Below are positions 26,001 through 35,700 of a stretch of DNA of 44,000 bases, piece by piece. Source of the stretch: Glandiceps talaboti (Eukaryota; Hemichordata; Enteropneusta; Spengelidae); assembly GCF_964340395.1 (NCBI RefSeq), contig NC_135558.1:5718501-5762500 (forward strand), written 5' to 3'. A program made the position numbers and the translations under genes. A model generated the notes under the pieces. That model worked only from the letters and a program-made list of their open reading frames with translations, made no database searches and was not told the origin of the DNA. How positions within the stretch are numbered: the first letter of the stretch is position 1; every line of letters begins with the position of its first letter.

Positions 26001-26867
26001 CCGGTGTTATTAGATCCAACCACGCCAAGACCAGAACCGCCGTATATGCCAGACTTCTCCTCAATTGAACACGTGTACCCTGATGATGCGTTGAAGAATT
26101 TGAACACGATGTTCGAAAATACAAACATCGGTCATTCTGGAGAAAATACGATGATGAATTATAACACCGAAGGCACGTTGAGCTCAACCAGCGAAAACAT
26201 GAACAATTTCCACGATGTGACAAACGAAGAAAACCAGGAGTATTTTTCTGAGAGTTTGAAGAAATTAAATATCAGTAACTCTGAACAGAATGTGGAATAC
26301 ATAAAAGACACCGAGTTATCACTGAACAAATTTTTACAAGAAGATGACTTGAAAAGTCAATTACGAGTTATTTTACCGATCGGACTACAAGACGCAACAT
26401 CGAATAAATTAGATCTCCAATGTGATAGTCCTAGTCCAAGAGATAGCGGAACAATGGAAGAGGAAAGCTCTAGGCGAACCAGCTCTGAAAATTCGCCCAG
26501 TAGTACTATAGACAGCGGCGCTAGACTAACGGACAGTAACGGACCAACAAGTGACAATACGCCAAGCGAGGAAATGAATCGTAATGTCGTAGGCAAACCT
26601 GTGTACACGTTTGACGAAAACGATTTCAATATAAAGAGTTCCCACGATACCAAGAGTGACTTGTTAGACTTGTGCGCCGCAAGTTCCAATTTAAGCACGC
26701 CATTGTCGCAGAGTCCGAAGAAAACCAAGTTATCAGACACGAGATTACATATAAGTTTTTCAGATGATGAGAATACGGAAAACTCTGAAGATTCAGGTAT
26801 CCCAAGACAGGCACAGATCGTAGATGCCGCAAATTTCGAGGATTTTGATAATCTTAGTTCAGGGTAG
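19363..26867 (+). CDS. NOS1AP: NOS1AP (CAPON) orthologue, PTB-domain adaptor; 5' end missing
   Basis: The exons are 19363-19455, 21309-21367, 21843-21951, 22518-22665, 24179-24342, 24788-25009 and 25845-26867. All have GT/AG borders and join without a frame break into 605 codons plus TAG. The first four encode the last two thirds of a PTB domain, with blocks [38 protein letters not shown] and [20 protein letters not shown] that match vertebrate NOS1AP closely. Next come an EETDIDA / ATDLDA linker, a Gln-rich coiled coil and a long Ser/Asp/Glu-rich tail. Known family role: a cytoplasmic adaptor linking neuronal nitric oxide synthase (via a C-terminal PDZ ligand) to Dexras1, synapsin and Scribble partners. 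The start codon and the first PTB strands, roughly 60 residues in human, are not in the window or were not found. The tail is longer than in human (about 506 residues in all) and lacks an obvious EIAV end. Identity is very secure; exon borders are read by eye. Confidence 0.95.
19515..19572. repeat. GT microsatellite
   Basis: About 29 gt units starting 60 bases after the donor of the NOS1AP exon at 19363-19455. Confidence 0.95.
19671..19768. repeat. TATG microsatellite
   Basis: About 18 tatg units followed by tgtg units, part of the repeat cluster in the intron 19456-21308. Confidence 0.95.
19810..19927. repeat. CTGT and CTAT microsatellite
   Basis: About 13 ctgt units, then ctatctag units and about ten tatc units. 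Confidence 0.95.
20018..20098. repeat. Two GT microsatellites
   Basis: gt runs at 20018-20046 and 20073-20098, separated by acctgtcagtgtgc. Confidence 0.9.
20099..21308. other. NOS1AP intron, unique part
   Basis: AT-rich intron without recognisable exon. A short duplicated word (gcactttacgtaaccat / gcactttacataaccat) lies at about 20890-20926. Confidence 0.75.
21309..21367 (+). CDS. NOS1AP: NOS1AP exon: PTB domain, KKQWAW to PIYR
   Basis: This 59-base exon encodes [20 protein letters not shown], with the last Arg codon split across the intron. It corresponds to the vertebrate KKEWTWDESK...DPIYR stretch. The acceptor is tttcacag and the donor CAG|gtattg. Confidence 0.95.
21368..21842. other. 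NOS1AP intron
   Basis: 475 bases between the PIYR and VFYVSHDS exons; nothing else was recognised apart from a gtacatgtac palindrome near 21658. Confidence 0.85.
21843..21951 (+). CDS. NOS1AP: NOS1AP exon: PTB domain, [10 protein letters not shown] to SQKK
   Basis: This 109-base exon completes the split Arg codon and then encodes [20 protein letters not shown] and [16 protein letters not shown]. It is almost identical to vertebrate NOS1AP. The acceptor is tcttttcag and the donor AAAAAG|gtaaac, phase 0. Confidence 0.95.
21952..22517. other. NOS1AP intron with a partial copy of the next exon
   Basis: The intron carries at 22460-22497 a near copy of 22531-22568 of the following exon. Otherwise no feature. 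Confidence 0.85.
22460..22497 (+). pseudogene. Intronic fragment duplicated from the NOS1AP exon
   Basis: attgtccgtaccatgggcca matches attgtccgtaccattggcca in the exon 71 bases downstream, and the likeness continues through caggcattttgag versus caggcgtttgag. Read in the exon frame it gives IVRTMGQAF and then TGA, so it cannot be used as exon. Confidence 0.7.
22518..22665 (+). CDS. NOS1AP: NOS1AP exon: end of PTB domain and Ala/Asp linker
   Basis: This 148-base exon starts [20 protein letters not shown] and finishes the C-terminal helix of the PTB domain (SLQH). A low-complexity linker [17 protein letters not shown] follows, then a phase 1 donor AAA A|gtaagg. A damaged partial copy of its first half lies 71 bases upstream in the intron (see findings). 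Confidence 0.94.
22666..24178. other. NOS1AP intron
   Basis: 1.5 kb without a gene. It holds an ac and aaac simple repeat zone at about 23083-23170; frames at 23357-23620 (-) and 23923-24150 (+) show no family features. Confidence 0.8.
24179..24342 (+). CDS. NOS1AP: NOS1AP exon: linker with EETDIDA and ATDLDA
   Basis: This 164-base exon follows ccaattag and ends CAG|gtaaga at phase 0. It encodes an acidic linker with [10 protein letters not shown] and RATDLDAL, which line up with EETDIDA and VTDLDA in vertebrate NOS1AP. The rest is Ala/Ser/Pro-rich and probably disordered. Confidence 0.92.
24343..24787. other. NOS1AP intron
   Basis: 445 bases with a C-rich run at about 24545-24565 followed by ggtatttaccaggggtt, another relative of the TTACCAGGGTT family. 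Confidence 0.8.
24788..25009 (+). CDS. NOS1AP: NOS1AP exon: poly-Gln and coiled coil
   Basis: This 222-base exon is phase 0 on both sides (aatag| and CAG|gtatgt). It encodes a Pro/Ser-rich start, then a Gln-rich stretch ([16 protein letters not shown]) running into [20 protein letters not shown]. This is the conserved coiled-coil signature of NOS1AP; the vertebrate protein has [15 protein letters not shown] at the same exon position. Q-rich length may vary between alleles. Confidence 0.95.
25010..25844. other. NOS1AP intron
   Basis: 835 bases between the coiled-coil exons; open frames at 25272-25487 and 25495-25680 have no recognisable features. Confidence 0.8.
25845..26867 (+). CDS. NOS1AP: NOS1AP last coding exon: coiled-coil end and acidic tail
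   Basis: This 1023-base exon begins after ctgttgcag with [20 protein letters not shown], continuing the coiled coil to about residue 33 of the exon. A conserved [15 protein letters not shown] block follows (vertebrate PVLCDPTTPKPE). The remaining 250 or so residues are rich in Ser, Asp, Asn and Glu, without a recognisable fold, and include [17 protein letters not shown] and [13 protein letters not shown]. The frame ends at TAG (26865-26867), after NLSSG. The vertebrate protein ends in the nNOS PDZ ligand EIAV, which is absent here. The stop overlaps a possible splice donor (gtaggt at 26864), so a further terminal exon is possible. Confidence 0.93.
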   Translation, partial: ARVHHLLLQNRELIQVQQQLIYELQEMEIKLPQFQGSVRTDSSTPFQMHRQIPVLLDPTTPRPEPPYMPDFSSIEHVYPDDALKNLNTMFENTNIGHSGENTMMNYNTEGTLSSTSENMNNFHDVTNEENQEYFSESLKKLNISNSEQNVEYIKDTELSLNKFLQEDDLKSQLRVILPIGLQDATSNKLDLQCDSPSPRDSGTMEEESSRRTSSENSPSSTIDSGARLTDSNGPTSDNTPSEEMNRNVVGKPVYTFDENDFNIKSSHDTKSDLLDLCAASSNLSTPLSQSPKKTKLSDTRLHISFSDDENTENSEDSGIPRQAQIVDAANFEDFDNLSSG

Positions 26868-28237
26868 GTGTTATAGGACAATATTGACACCCCTGCGGTA
26901 TGATGTATAATGGTATGGTCCTCATATTAGTCAGGTCTGGATCAGTAGATTGTGAAAAAAAAAGGTAAAATGATAGATTACAGAATTCAATATATTTTGC
27001 TAATAATGAACTGTAACTAAATCTGTATTTTATTGTAGTAATGTAAGATTTTAAAAAAAATCAACATTATTTTTGGTTTTCCTGTGTAGCAAATTACAGA
27101 TAAAGGAAGACAGGAGAGATATTTGTTGTATGTGCTTTATTGAGAAACAATTTTACAGATGTGATCTTTTCAATTAGAAATGTTCTGTGACAATAACAAT
27201 TCGGTTTTTGCCTTGCCAGTACCAATCAAGTGTACGTTCTATTTCGGATATTTTTCGCCATTGTTGACAGTCAGTTTTCTGTTGACGATATTGAGTTTAA
27301 AGTAGTCAGACAGCTCCTATGCCGTGGTTGTAAGGAGGCATTCCATGGTGTAGATGACAAGTTTTATTTTGAAGACTTCTGTTGTTCTGTAGGGATAGTT
27401 GGAAACCGGGTATAGATTCACTTGACAGCAAACCACACCTGTTTCAGTTTGGAGGGGGGGAAGGAGGGGGGGGTGTAGATTTACTCAACAACAATCCCCT
27501 TTCCCCAAAATTTTTGTGATTTCCATAATTTTTTCAAATTACTGCTACCCAGCTTATTGTAAACGCCAGTGTGCTATCATCTCTTATCACCAAAAATACT
27601 CACCAGATAAGTAAATCAAATTAGACACAGTTACAAGCACACAACCTGTTCAACCCAATAACTATTGAGCTTTCAATCTGTCGTAACCAGCATCTGTAAT
27701 TCTGTTGCTATATTTGACCTCTAGGGGGCAGTGTCTATTTTCAAGCCATTCATTCAGACACCAAATACTAAACAAAATTACCTAGTATCAATCTCCTTGT
27801 ATTCACGTATTTGAGATTCCCAGCATAGACCATGCCATTTTATGATGAAATCAAGTTAGTGAATATTTGCCATGGTTTTCACATAATGAAAAAAAAAAAA
27901 AATTCTTTAAATGTTGGGGGCGCTTTACTAATTTTAAGATGTATCATGAATTTATTGTAGTTGATACATATTGGTCAGTTTCTTGTCATTAAGGTATATT
28001 TCAAGGTGATATTTAATTAAGTTAATTGTTTTTACAGATAAAGCAGAAGCACACATTGATAAATATTAAACACTGCCAGTTATAGTCGTGGAATGTATGA
28101 AAGTTCAAAAAAAATTTAATGTGTACATGATGGGATAATGTGTGAGATGGTGCTTGGATGTCTCTTTACATTGCTTCTTGTGCCAAATATATTTCTGTGC
28201 TTTCCTACTTCATTTTAACAATAGATATGCTGAACAG

Positions 28238-28326
28238 TGCCCCTAATGGTTAATCTTGCACATTCTTTTGTTTTTTTTCAAATGTGCCCCTAATGGTTAA
28301 ACTTGCACATTCTTTTTTTTTTCAAA
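28238..28326. repeat. Two-copy 45-bp tandem duplication
   Basis: gtgcccctaatggttaatct and gtgcccctaatggttaaact each continue into tgcacattctttt and a T run. Confidence 0.85.
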
Positions 28327-30014
28327 CAACTGGTTTTATGGTGTAGTTCATTATATTCACACACTATTACATTCATGTGAATTGAAGTCATTGAATTATC
28401 ATACAGCATGTTGTGATTCATAAAAACTTAAAAATCAAGGAACAGTCTTCACAAATATCCTTTGTTGTAAAGTCTATAGAGAGGAGGTGGTGACAGCCAA
28501 AAAAAATAGCTTTTCACCTAGTAAATGTTTGTAATATGTTAGAAACACTTTACGAGATACTTATGTGAACACTACACACTGTATAAGCTCAGAATACTTA
28601 CATATTCCTGTCACAAATCCAAGGGAAATCAAGTCTTAATATCCATTAATACATCCATAGCTTGATGCACAATTTAGACTCAATCTGATTATAATCTGAT
28701 GTAGTGAACGGCTTGATTTCTTTACCTGTATGTCGTTCATTTATTTTCGATTTTGTTGTTCTGAAAGTAAGTACCTCCTTCCCTACATCTCACCCAATGC
28801 TATAGGAGTTCACGTTCAAATCTTACATGGATACGCATAGCCAATCAAAATCTGCCACACAGTTAACACTCCAGCATTGAACTTGAAAACAAACAAATCC
28901 ATCAAAATAATAACAATAATATCATTTTATGTGTTTTAGCTCTGTTCAAACAGAGTGTTCTGAGGTACTGTACCCATACATTTTTGATAACGACACATTC
29001 TCTTTGGTTGAGTGGGTTACTCACTGCACAGGATTTGAACTCCTATGGTATTGTATCAGTTGTAGGAAGAAGGCACACACTGACATAACAAAAAAGATTA
29101 AACATAGGAAAAAGAGGTTAATAAAGAAATCGCAACACAATCACCACATCAGACTTTAATCAGATTGCACTTGGACTGTAGTTCAGTTATACTCTGCTCT
29201 ATCCCAGTCACTTATTAACTACATGTAATGTAACTACTATGATCTACCATTTAAATATCTATTGAATTGATAAAGTTAGTTTTAGCAACGTAACCAGGTC
29301 ATTCAATCTGGTTGATTGAGAAAGGGGTAGCAAAATTCAAACTTATTTGTGGGTTTTAACCAAATATAATGTCTGTAGTTCCAGGTATCAACAGTTTAAG
29401 TGATCAATATTATGATGCAAGAATATAGTTTTGACTTTAAATCCCAAATGTGCAAAATCTTGACAATATACACAACAGAATTGTGCAAGATTATTACATC
29501 ACAGTGGTTTTTGTAATCATACTATTAGCGATAAACTTGTCCAAAATTCATCACATCAAAGTTAGTGAAATATTATCTAGTACAACTGATAAATTCTCCA
29601 GACTCTCCACCATTGTGCATATGACTGTTGCCAACTTCTTTTCATGTTCAGGTATTTTCTTGTTTACACCACGAAATAGAAGTACAGCGCTGCATTGGTA
29701 AATCAATATTGGCCAACAATGTGATGGATTTGTAAGTGTGACACAAATTTGTCATGCAAAAAATATGACACAGGATTCATTCATTTACAGATGTCAGGTT
29801 TATTGTCACCAGGAAAAAACAGTGACAAATAAAGTGATATTTCAAAATATAAATTGGACGCCATTATAGCTAGCAACAATCAAATACTTTACATGCTTAT
29901 GAACTTAGGTTAGATGGCTGAGTTTCTTGCAGAAGGTAAATCTAAAGAAAGTGAAAAAAATATGACTCTTGTAATTCATTCTTTCTTGTTTATGCAGTTG
30001 TAATAATGCCTGTA

Positions 30015-30015
<1 letters not shown>

Positions 30016-30069
<54 letters not shown>
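30016..30069. repeat. TTGA microsatellite
   Basis: About 13 ttga units; a short cagt run follows at about 30130-30150. Confidence 0.95.
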
Positions 30070-30070
<1 letters not shown>

Positions 30071-30870
30071 AGTGTAGGCAGAGTTGAGCAAATTGGTTAA
30101 TATTGATAATGTAAGCCAATAATTATGTCTGTCAGTCAGTCAGTCAGTCAAAATAAATCAGACGTTCTGTACCATTTCTTTCTTTGCTTCCTATACAGTT
30201 TAGTCTATGCAAATTTTGAAACCTTGTTTTCTGTGTATCTGCTTGATGGGTAGGGAAAGGGGGGCATACTGTCAGTAAATTGGAGGAGGGAGGGAGGGAG
30301 TATGTTAAAGTGTATGTAAGTGTGCATCCAATTCGAATGAGGGGAAGAGTGTATGTATGTTTAAGTTGAAATCGATGGGGAGGGGGGAATCATGTACTCT
30401 TAAGAAAATTAGAATGCTGTCAGGCAGAAAGAAGTGCATGATCAGCTTAGTTTGAATTGTATGGTTTTCAAAGAGATGTGCACTGTTAAGATTTTAGTCT
30501 GGCTAGGTGCTATAGAATGTAGGTTTTACACAAGAAAGCGTTTAACTTTTCTGCGTAATTTGGAAAGGACAGAAATGTTATTTTTAACATAGAGTAACCA
30601 AATCATTGTATTATTTTTATGCATCTTTGTAAAAAGAAAGTCTGCAGTTTTGGATTTTTAACAAATCGATTAATTATGTAATAAAGGAACGTCTAACGCT
30701 TGTATTTTAATCGTAGTGCTAAGGGCTAGAGAGAGAGAGAGCAGCTTATATTTTGTATCATGTAACTGTATGTGTAAATACTCAAATTTAAAGTAAGTTT
30801 TAGTTCTCATAAAATGACAGTGGTCAAGTAATGAAATTAAAAGAATATTAACCAAAAAATATGTGTCTTT

Positions 30871-31282
30871 GTGATGATTTGTGTGTGTATTTGTTTGAAT
30901 CAATGACCATCCAATGAATACCAGTGTACTTCATGTGATGATTTGTGTGTGTATTTGTTTGAATCAATGACCATCCAATGATCTATGAATACCAGTGTAC
31001 TTCACGTGATGATTTGCGTGTGTATTTGTTTGAATCAATGACCATCCAATGAATACAGTGTACTTCGTGTGATGATTTGTGTACATTCATTAGAATCACT
31101 GACCATCCAATGAATAATTGTGCATTTCATGTGATGCTTTGTGTGTGCATACATTTGAATCAATGACCATCCAATGAATACCAGTGTACTTCATGTGATG
31201 ATTTGTGTGTGCATACATTTGAATCAATGACCATCCAATGAATACCAGTGTACTTCATGCGATGATTTGTGTGCATTCATTA
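30871..31282. repeat. 64-bp minisatellite, six full copies and a partial
   Basis: Units start gtgatgatttgtgtg at 30871, 30935, 31006, 31069, 31131, 31195 and 31259, so unit length is 62-71 bases. Each holds gaatcaatgaccatccaatg and ccagtgtacttcat. Two subtypes alternate in the gtgtatttg versus gtgcataca segment. Confidence 0.95.
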
Positions 31283-32609
31283 GCTTACTCTGGCTTTTTA
31301 CAGGAATGATAACATGTACACTGTTTTGTTACTAAATACAAGACTGATTATTTTACTAAATTCACCGTTAATCTTTAATTCTTTTCTGCAAATTATCAAA
31401 TCACTTTTACGAAAAATATAAAACTATAAAATTGAACAGTTCAGCAACCACTAGTCAACATCACAAACGTTAATCTGCATTACATACAGACATATAGAAC
31501 ATTTAATTAAACTACAGCAATCGTCTGTTTCACATTCATTCCTTGGAGTCCCACCCTATGAAAACATAGCCATTAACTAGGGGTGCTTATTCGAAGTCTG
31601 TGTTTTATCCAGAGTAGAAATTTATGTGATTCACGGAAGACTTCTTCCTAAAATGAACCCAAGTTCCAAGCAAACTAACTTGACATGACAATCTTAACCG
31701 AGGATTGAGTCTAAAATTTTACAACCAGGATACGTTTCACGAACATATCGTCTAGCAAAATAGCAATAGAGAATGTGAGTATTTTGATTCACCTATATAA
31801 CATTGCATTTCACAAAATCATTGTTGCAGCTTCTCATACACTACATTCAATTACAATAAATTACATTTAGTTCAGTTATTAGTCTCAAAATTGTGGCATA
31901 AATCTTGTATAAGACATTCGTCAAATACACCCTCTACTCTATACATTGTACTGGATAACTCAATGAGAAAATGAAATGGCATATTTTGCGTTATCACATC
32001 TAATAAAAATGCCCACCCGTCATCAAAAGTTCAAGTTGCACACAATCATTACATATTGAAAATACAGTTATTGCTACCAGGCAAATACTATACGACAAAT
32101 GTTAAAATGACACAAGATAAGCTTTTTAATTTTTTTTAACTCCAAAGTGGTTTATGAAATACTGACAAATCAACGACTTACATGTAACTGATTATCTCTG
32201 ATACTGATACTGATCTAGTGTGATATAAATGTCGATGCAGGCATTAAAATATTCTTGTAATTAAAACAATGGGATGGTATAAGGGCGCCCTCAACGTTTT
32301 AGTTTTTCTCTATATTAAATTACGCAATCATTCAGTTTTAGCATCACTATATAACAATAGACTCTGAGGTGTTTGAATCCATTCTAAACGAGACAGAAAA
32401 TACTTTTTAAAAATAGATGGTGACTTAGCTGTTTTTGTTGTGTTTTTCAATGGTGTGTATTGTGTTGATTTCTTTTTTATTTGTGTAAAGGTCCCTCGCG
32501 ATCAAATACTTTCCTACGTCCCAGCACCACAAATTGATAAGTATTCGTATTTGACATACGAATATATACCCAACCTCCAATACAATCCCCCTTTATACCC
32601 AGTATGTCA
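31283..32609. other. Intergenic DNA between convergent genes
   Basis: AT-rich, no recognised gene. A plus-strand frame at 32440-32643 and a minus-strand frame at 32668-32477 overlap here; neither shows known motifs. Confidence 0.65.
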
Positions 32610-32645
32610 TCACTTGTACTTGATCGCCACCAATATCCCATAATT

Positions 32646-32651
32646 TTTATT
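32646..32651 (-). promoter_or_regulatory. Candidate poly(A) signal of the TSR gene
   Basis: AATAAA on the minus strand lies 76 bases past the TGA of the candidate terminal exon. It supports that exon being last, weakly, since chance occurrence is high. Confidence 0.35.
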
Positions 32652-32726
32652 CCAAGTTTGGACTTCATTGGCTAGATGAGCTTCAGCTCTTTCATCAGCT
32701 AGCTGAAATTCATTAGTTGTCTGAAC

Positions 32727-32785
32727 TCAATCAGCTGGCTGAAATTCATTAGCTGGTTGGTTTTGATTGAACGCTAGGCCTCCAT
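32727..32785 (-). CDS. Candidate terminal exon, short Gln/Asn-rich tail
   Basis: A good acceptor (tatttccctcag) is followed in the required phase by [19 protein letters not shown] and TGA (32729-32727). Past the TGA the same frame is open for 38 more codons to a double stop at 32610, with a second copy of the NEFQ.AD motif. A minus-strand AATAAA lies at 32651-32646. The exon choice rests on phase, acceptor quality and the internal repeat, not on homology; further exons between it and 33661 cannot be excluded. Confidence 0.45.
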
Positions 32786-35700
32786 CTGAGGGAAATATAA
32801 TGACAAACATATGAGTATTGTCAACTTTATAAATTTATAATCGCAAACGTTTTTGATTGGCTGACGATAACAGTACACAGTAGTTGGACCTGATTGTTGT
32901 TGAAACCGTGTTTAGAACATCCAGTATAAACTGTTCTAAACAAATTACAATTTAGTCAAACATCTGTCAACAGACGTATGTAAGTCCCCCACCCCCTGGG
33001 GTGAGAAAACTACCCAAGTTTTTGCAAACCAGTTACTTTTTACAAATCTTTAGAGCACTGTATCTTTTTAAATAGCGCGTGGACACTTTTGAAATTTTCA
33101 GTGTTTACTCATGAGGTAACAATATACTATAGCATGATATACAACAGTGTAGCTTTTGCCTAAAGTTCCGAAGCCATGGGATACACCTTAATCATGACCA
33201 TGTAGCCACAACACAACATGCCCTCTACCTTTCTACAAATAGTTTATCAACATGACAGCATGCACTGAATACACCGAGGGCAAATACAAATTCAAAAAAT
33301 AGTCAAGTTGATAGATTGTTCTCCTATTCCCGCTTTGAAAAGAAGATTTTAATTGGTACATCTAAGAAACAAGTTAGATCTCATCGTATCCATAACTACA
33401 TATAATAGCCTTAGAATATACACTCATAGGGGCGTGTAATATTTCATAGATTGTTGTTTTCCTGGTCTACTGACTAAATATAACAACCTTTTGATTATAT
33501 ATTCCTACCTGTCAGAAAAACAGAGAAGGGCGGATATCTTCTTTCGTTAACCTTTTTCCCTACAGGTAGGAATATATAGTCAAAGGGTTGTTATGTTTAG
33601 TCAGTAGACCAGGAAAACAACAATCTATGAAATATTACACGCCCCTATGTATACACTTACCACAAGTACAAGTGGCCGGCAAGGTGGCGTCACCACTACA
33701 CTGAGCTGAACTACACTGAGATTGAATGCAATCGCGTGTTGCATAAACAGCGTCCGTACTACAAACGTTGCAACTGTAGGTCCATTCAGACCACGATGCC
33801 ACTGCTGAAAATAAGAATAAATTTTCCAATTCAGGTTTTAATTGCCATGATTTCCCATCGGTATGAGGTAGCTAAATGGTCCAAAATTGAACAGTTGCGG
33901 GGCAAAGTGCTAGATCTAGCACTTCGCCATTTTTTGACAAAGTGCTAGATCTAGCACTTCGTCAGTTTTCGCTAAAGTGCTAGATCTAGCACTTTGTCAA
34001 AAAGTGGCGAAGTGCTAGATCTAGCACTTTGCCCCGCAACTGTTCCGATTTTGAATTCTTTGTTACATGTCGGTATGTATAAGAATTGACCGTATACGTA
34101 CGCGTGTCAGGGTATATGGTATAAGATAACCTACTGATGTATGATGGCGCTTTATTTGAATTCTTCAATAGTTAGGTCACAATGACGTCACCTCACCCCA
34201 GTTTGTTAATGGCGACAGAACTTGAATCATGAAAATTAAGAATGGGTTATGTGATTTAAATTCTAATTCTGTAAAACGGTATAAATCATCTATCACAAAC
34301 GGTATGAAACACGAATAATTAATATTATAGTATCCACCATGTACAGATAGATGTATATTAGGTAGGAAGGTTGTTGTCTGCATGGGATGTTATTTACCTT
34401 GTATATTTTAGTTTGAAATATTTGTGCCAACTTGATGGGGTTTTATATTTTTCTTGGAGCAACTCTTAGGATTATGCAAATTTGCACAACAAATAAATGT
34501 CTATGTCTGAGTGTTCAGCTGACTGGTTACAATCTTGTAAACAGGAAGACAGTATTTACAACTTTTATAATTCGCTGTGTAGTTACTAATTGCCATTTTG
34601 GGTAGTCAGTCATAAAATACTTACGATCCTCTCTACATACACCTGGGTAGCAGTAATGAGTATTACAAGGAGTGACTTCCATTTGCAAACCTTCACAATC
34701 AGTACACGTTCGAGTCCTGGACCGCGTGCCACTATCGCATTCCTTTGAACAAAGTGACCAGGCACTGTACCCTGACCAAGCTATTGAAGTAAAAGACCGT
34801 ATTGTGTATTTAAGGTATTGCTAATATTTCTCTCTACGCTAGTGGACTATAAAGAGTGTACCATCACCCTTACCCACTACACAAATTTCTTATAAACTCG
34901 ACATACTATTACCAATGGCGAATATGCAAATGTGATAAAATAAGTCAAACTACATAAAATCTTTGAATGAATTGCGTTTCTTTTCGCGTAAATAATCATC
35001 GTCAATTTTGTTTTATTTGATTTTCAAAACCACGCTTTGTAACACATTGAAGAATGATGTAAATTAATCACATGACCTGCAAATAAATATGCAAATTTAA
35101 TAGATTGGTATTTTCATTAAATAGGTAAACAGTCGTCGTTGGAACTACTTTCAGTGTGTATAATCGACGCGACAATGACATAGATTTATGTATCAATGCC
35201 ATATTTGTGTCTGGTCAGATATGGCGCTTCATTGGGGCCTTTATTATGTACAAGTTATTTGACTCGCCTCGACAACTTATTTGGCTCCTCGACAACTTAT
35301 TTGACTAGTCAAATAAGTTGTCGAGCCAAATAAGTTGTCGAGGCTAGTCAAATAACTTGTACATAATAAAGGCCCCAATGATGCGCCATAGTCAGACGAT
35401 AGTTATCTACTTGTATTGCTGTATTACTATGCACTTACTTGGACAGACAAACCCAGTGGTGCACGGCTTGAATTGCTGGCCATCCCCTTCGCATATGCCA
35501 TCACAAATTGAATTACACGATCGTGTTCTGGAATTAACACCACTCCCTTCACAGGTCGCACTACAAAACGACCATGATGTCCATAATGACCAAGCTGAAT
35601 GAACACATGAACAAGACACGAACAGATCATAATTGTCAATTTCTATCAGTTTTAATTGTCTTGATGTTCACATAATTGGAGAAATAACCTTCATACAATG

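Larger units (their letters stand above)
26868..30870. other. NOS1AP 3' UTR and intergenic DNA
   Basis: No further exon with a PDZ-ligand end was found by eye. Plus-strand AATAAA words occur at about 29115 and 29827, too far to assign with confidence. A 43-bp tandem duplication (gtgcccctaatggttaa..., about 28238-28326) and a TTGA microsatellite are present. Frames at 28929-29159 and 29450-29701 are unassigned. Confidence 0.6.

Noticed and set aside
26357-26890. 177-codon minus-strand frame
   Set aside because: It is antisense to the last NOS1AP exon; the plus frame has conserved family blocks and correct splice borders.
32440-32668. Overlapping plus and minus frames of 67 and 63 codons
   Set aside because: No family features, and a possible acceptor on the plus side has no partner donor in phase with NOS1AP that could be argued; kept only as unassigned.
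33736-33948. 70-codon plus-strand frame
   Set aside because: It is antisense to TSR exon 7 and then runs into the palindrome array; the minus frame has the TSR cysteine pattern.
33905-34029. CRISPR-like array (identical 20-base repeats, 35-base period)
   Set aside because: Spacers are 15 bases, two are inverted copies of each other, the repeats are perfect palindromes, and the setting is an animal intron without cas genes.
35357-35602. 81-codon plus-strand frame
   Set aside because: It is antisense to TSR exon 5 and begins inside the loop-less palindrome.
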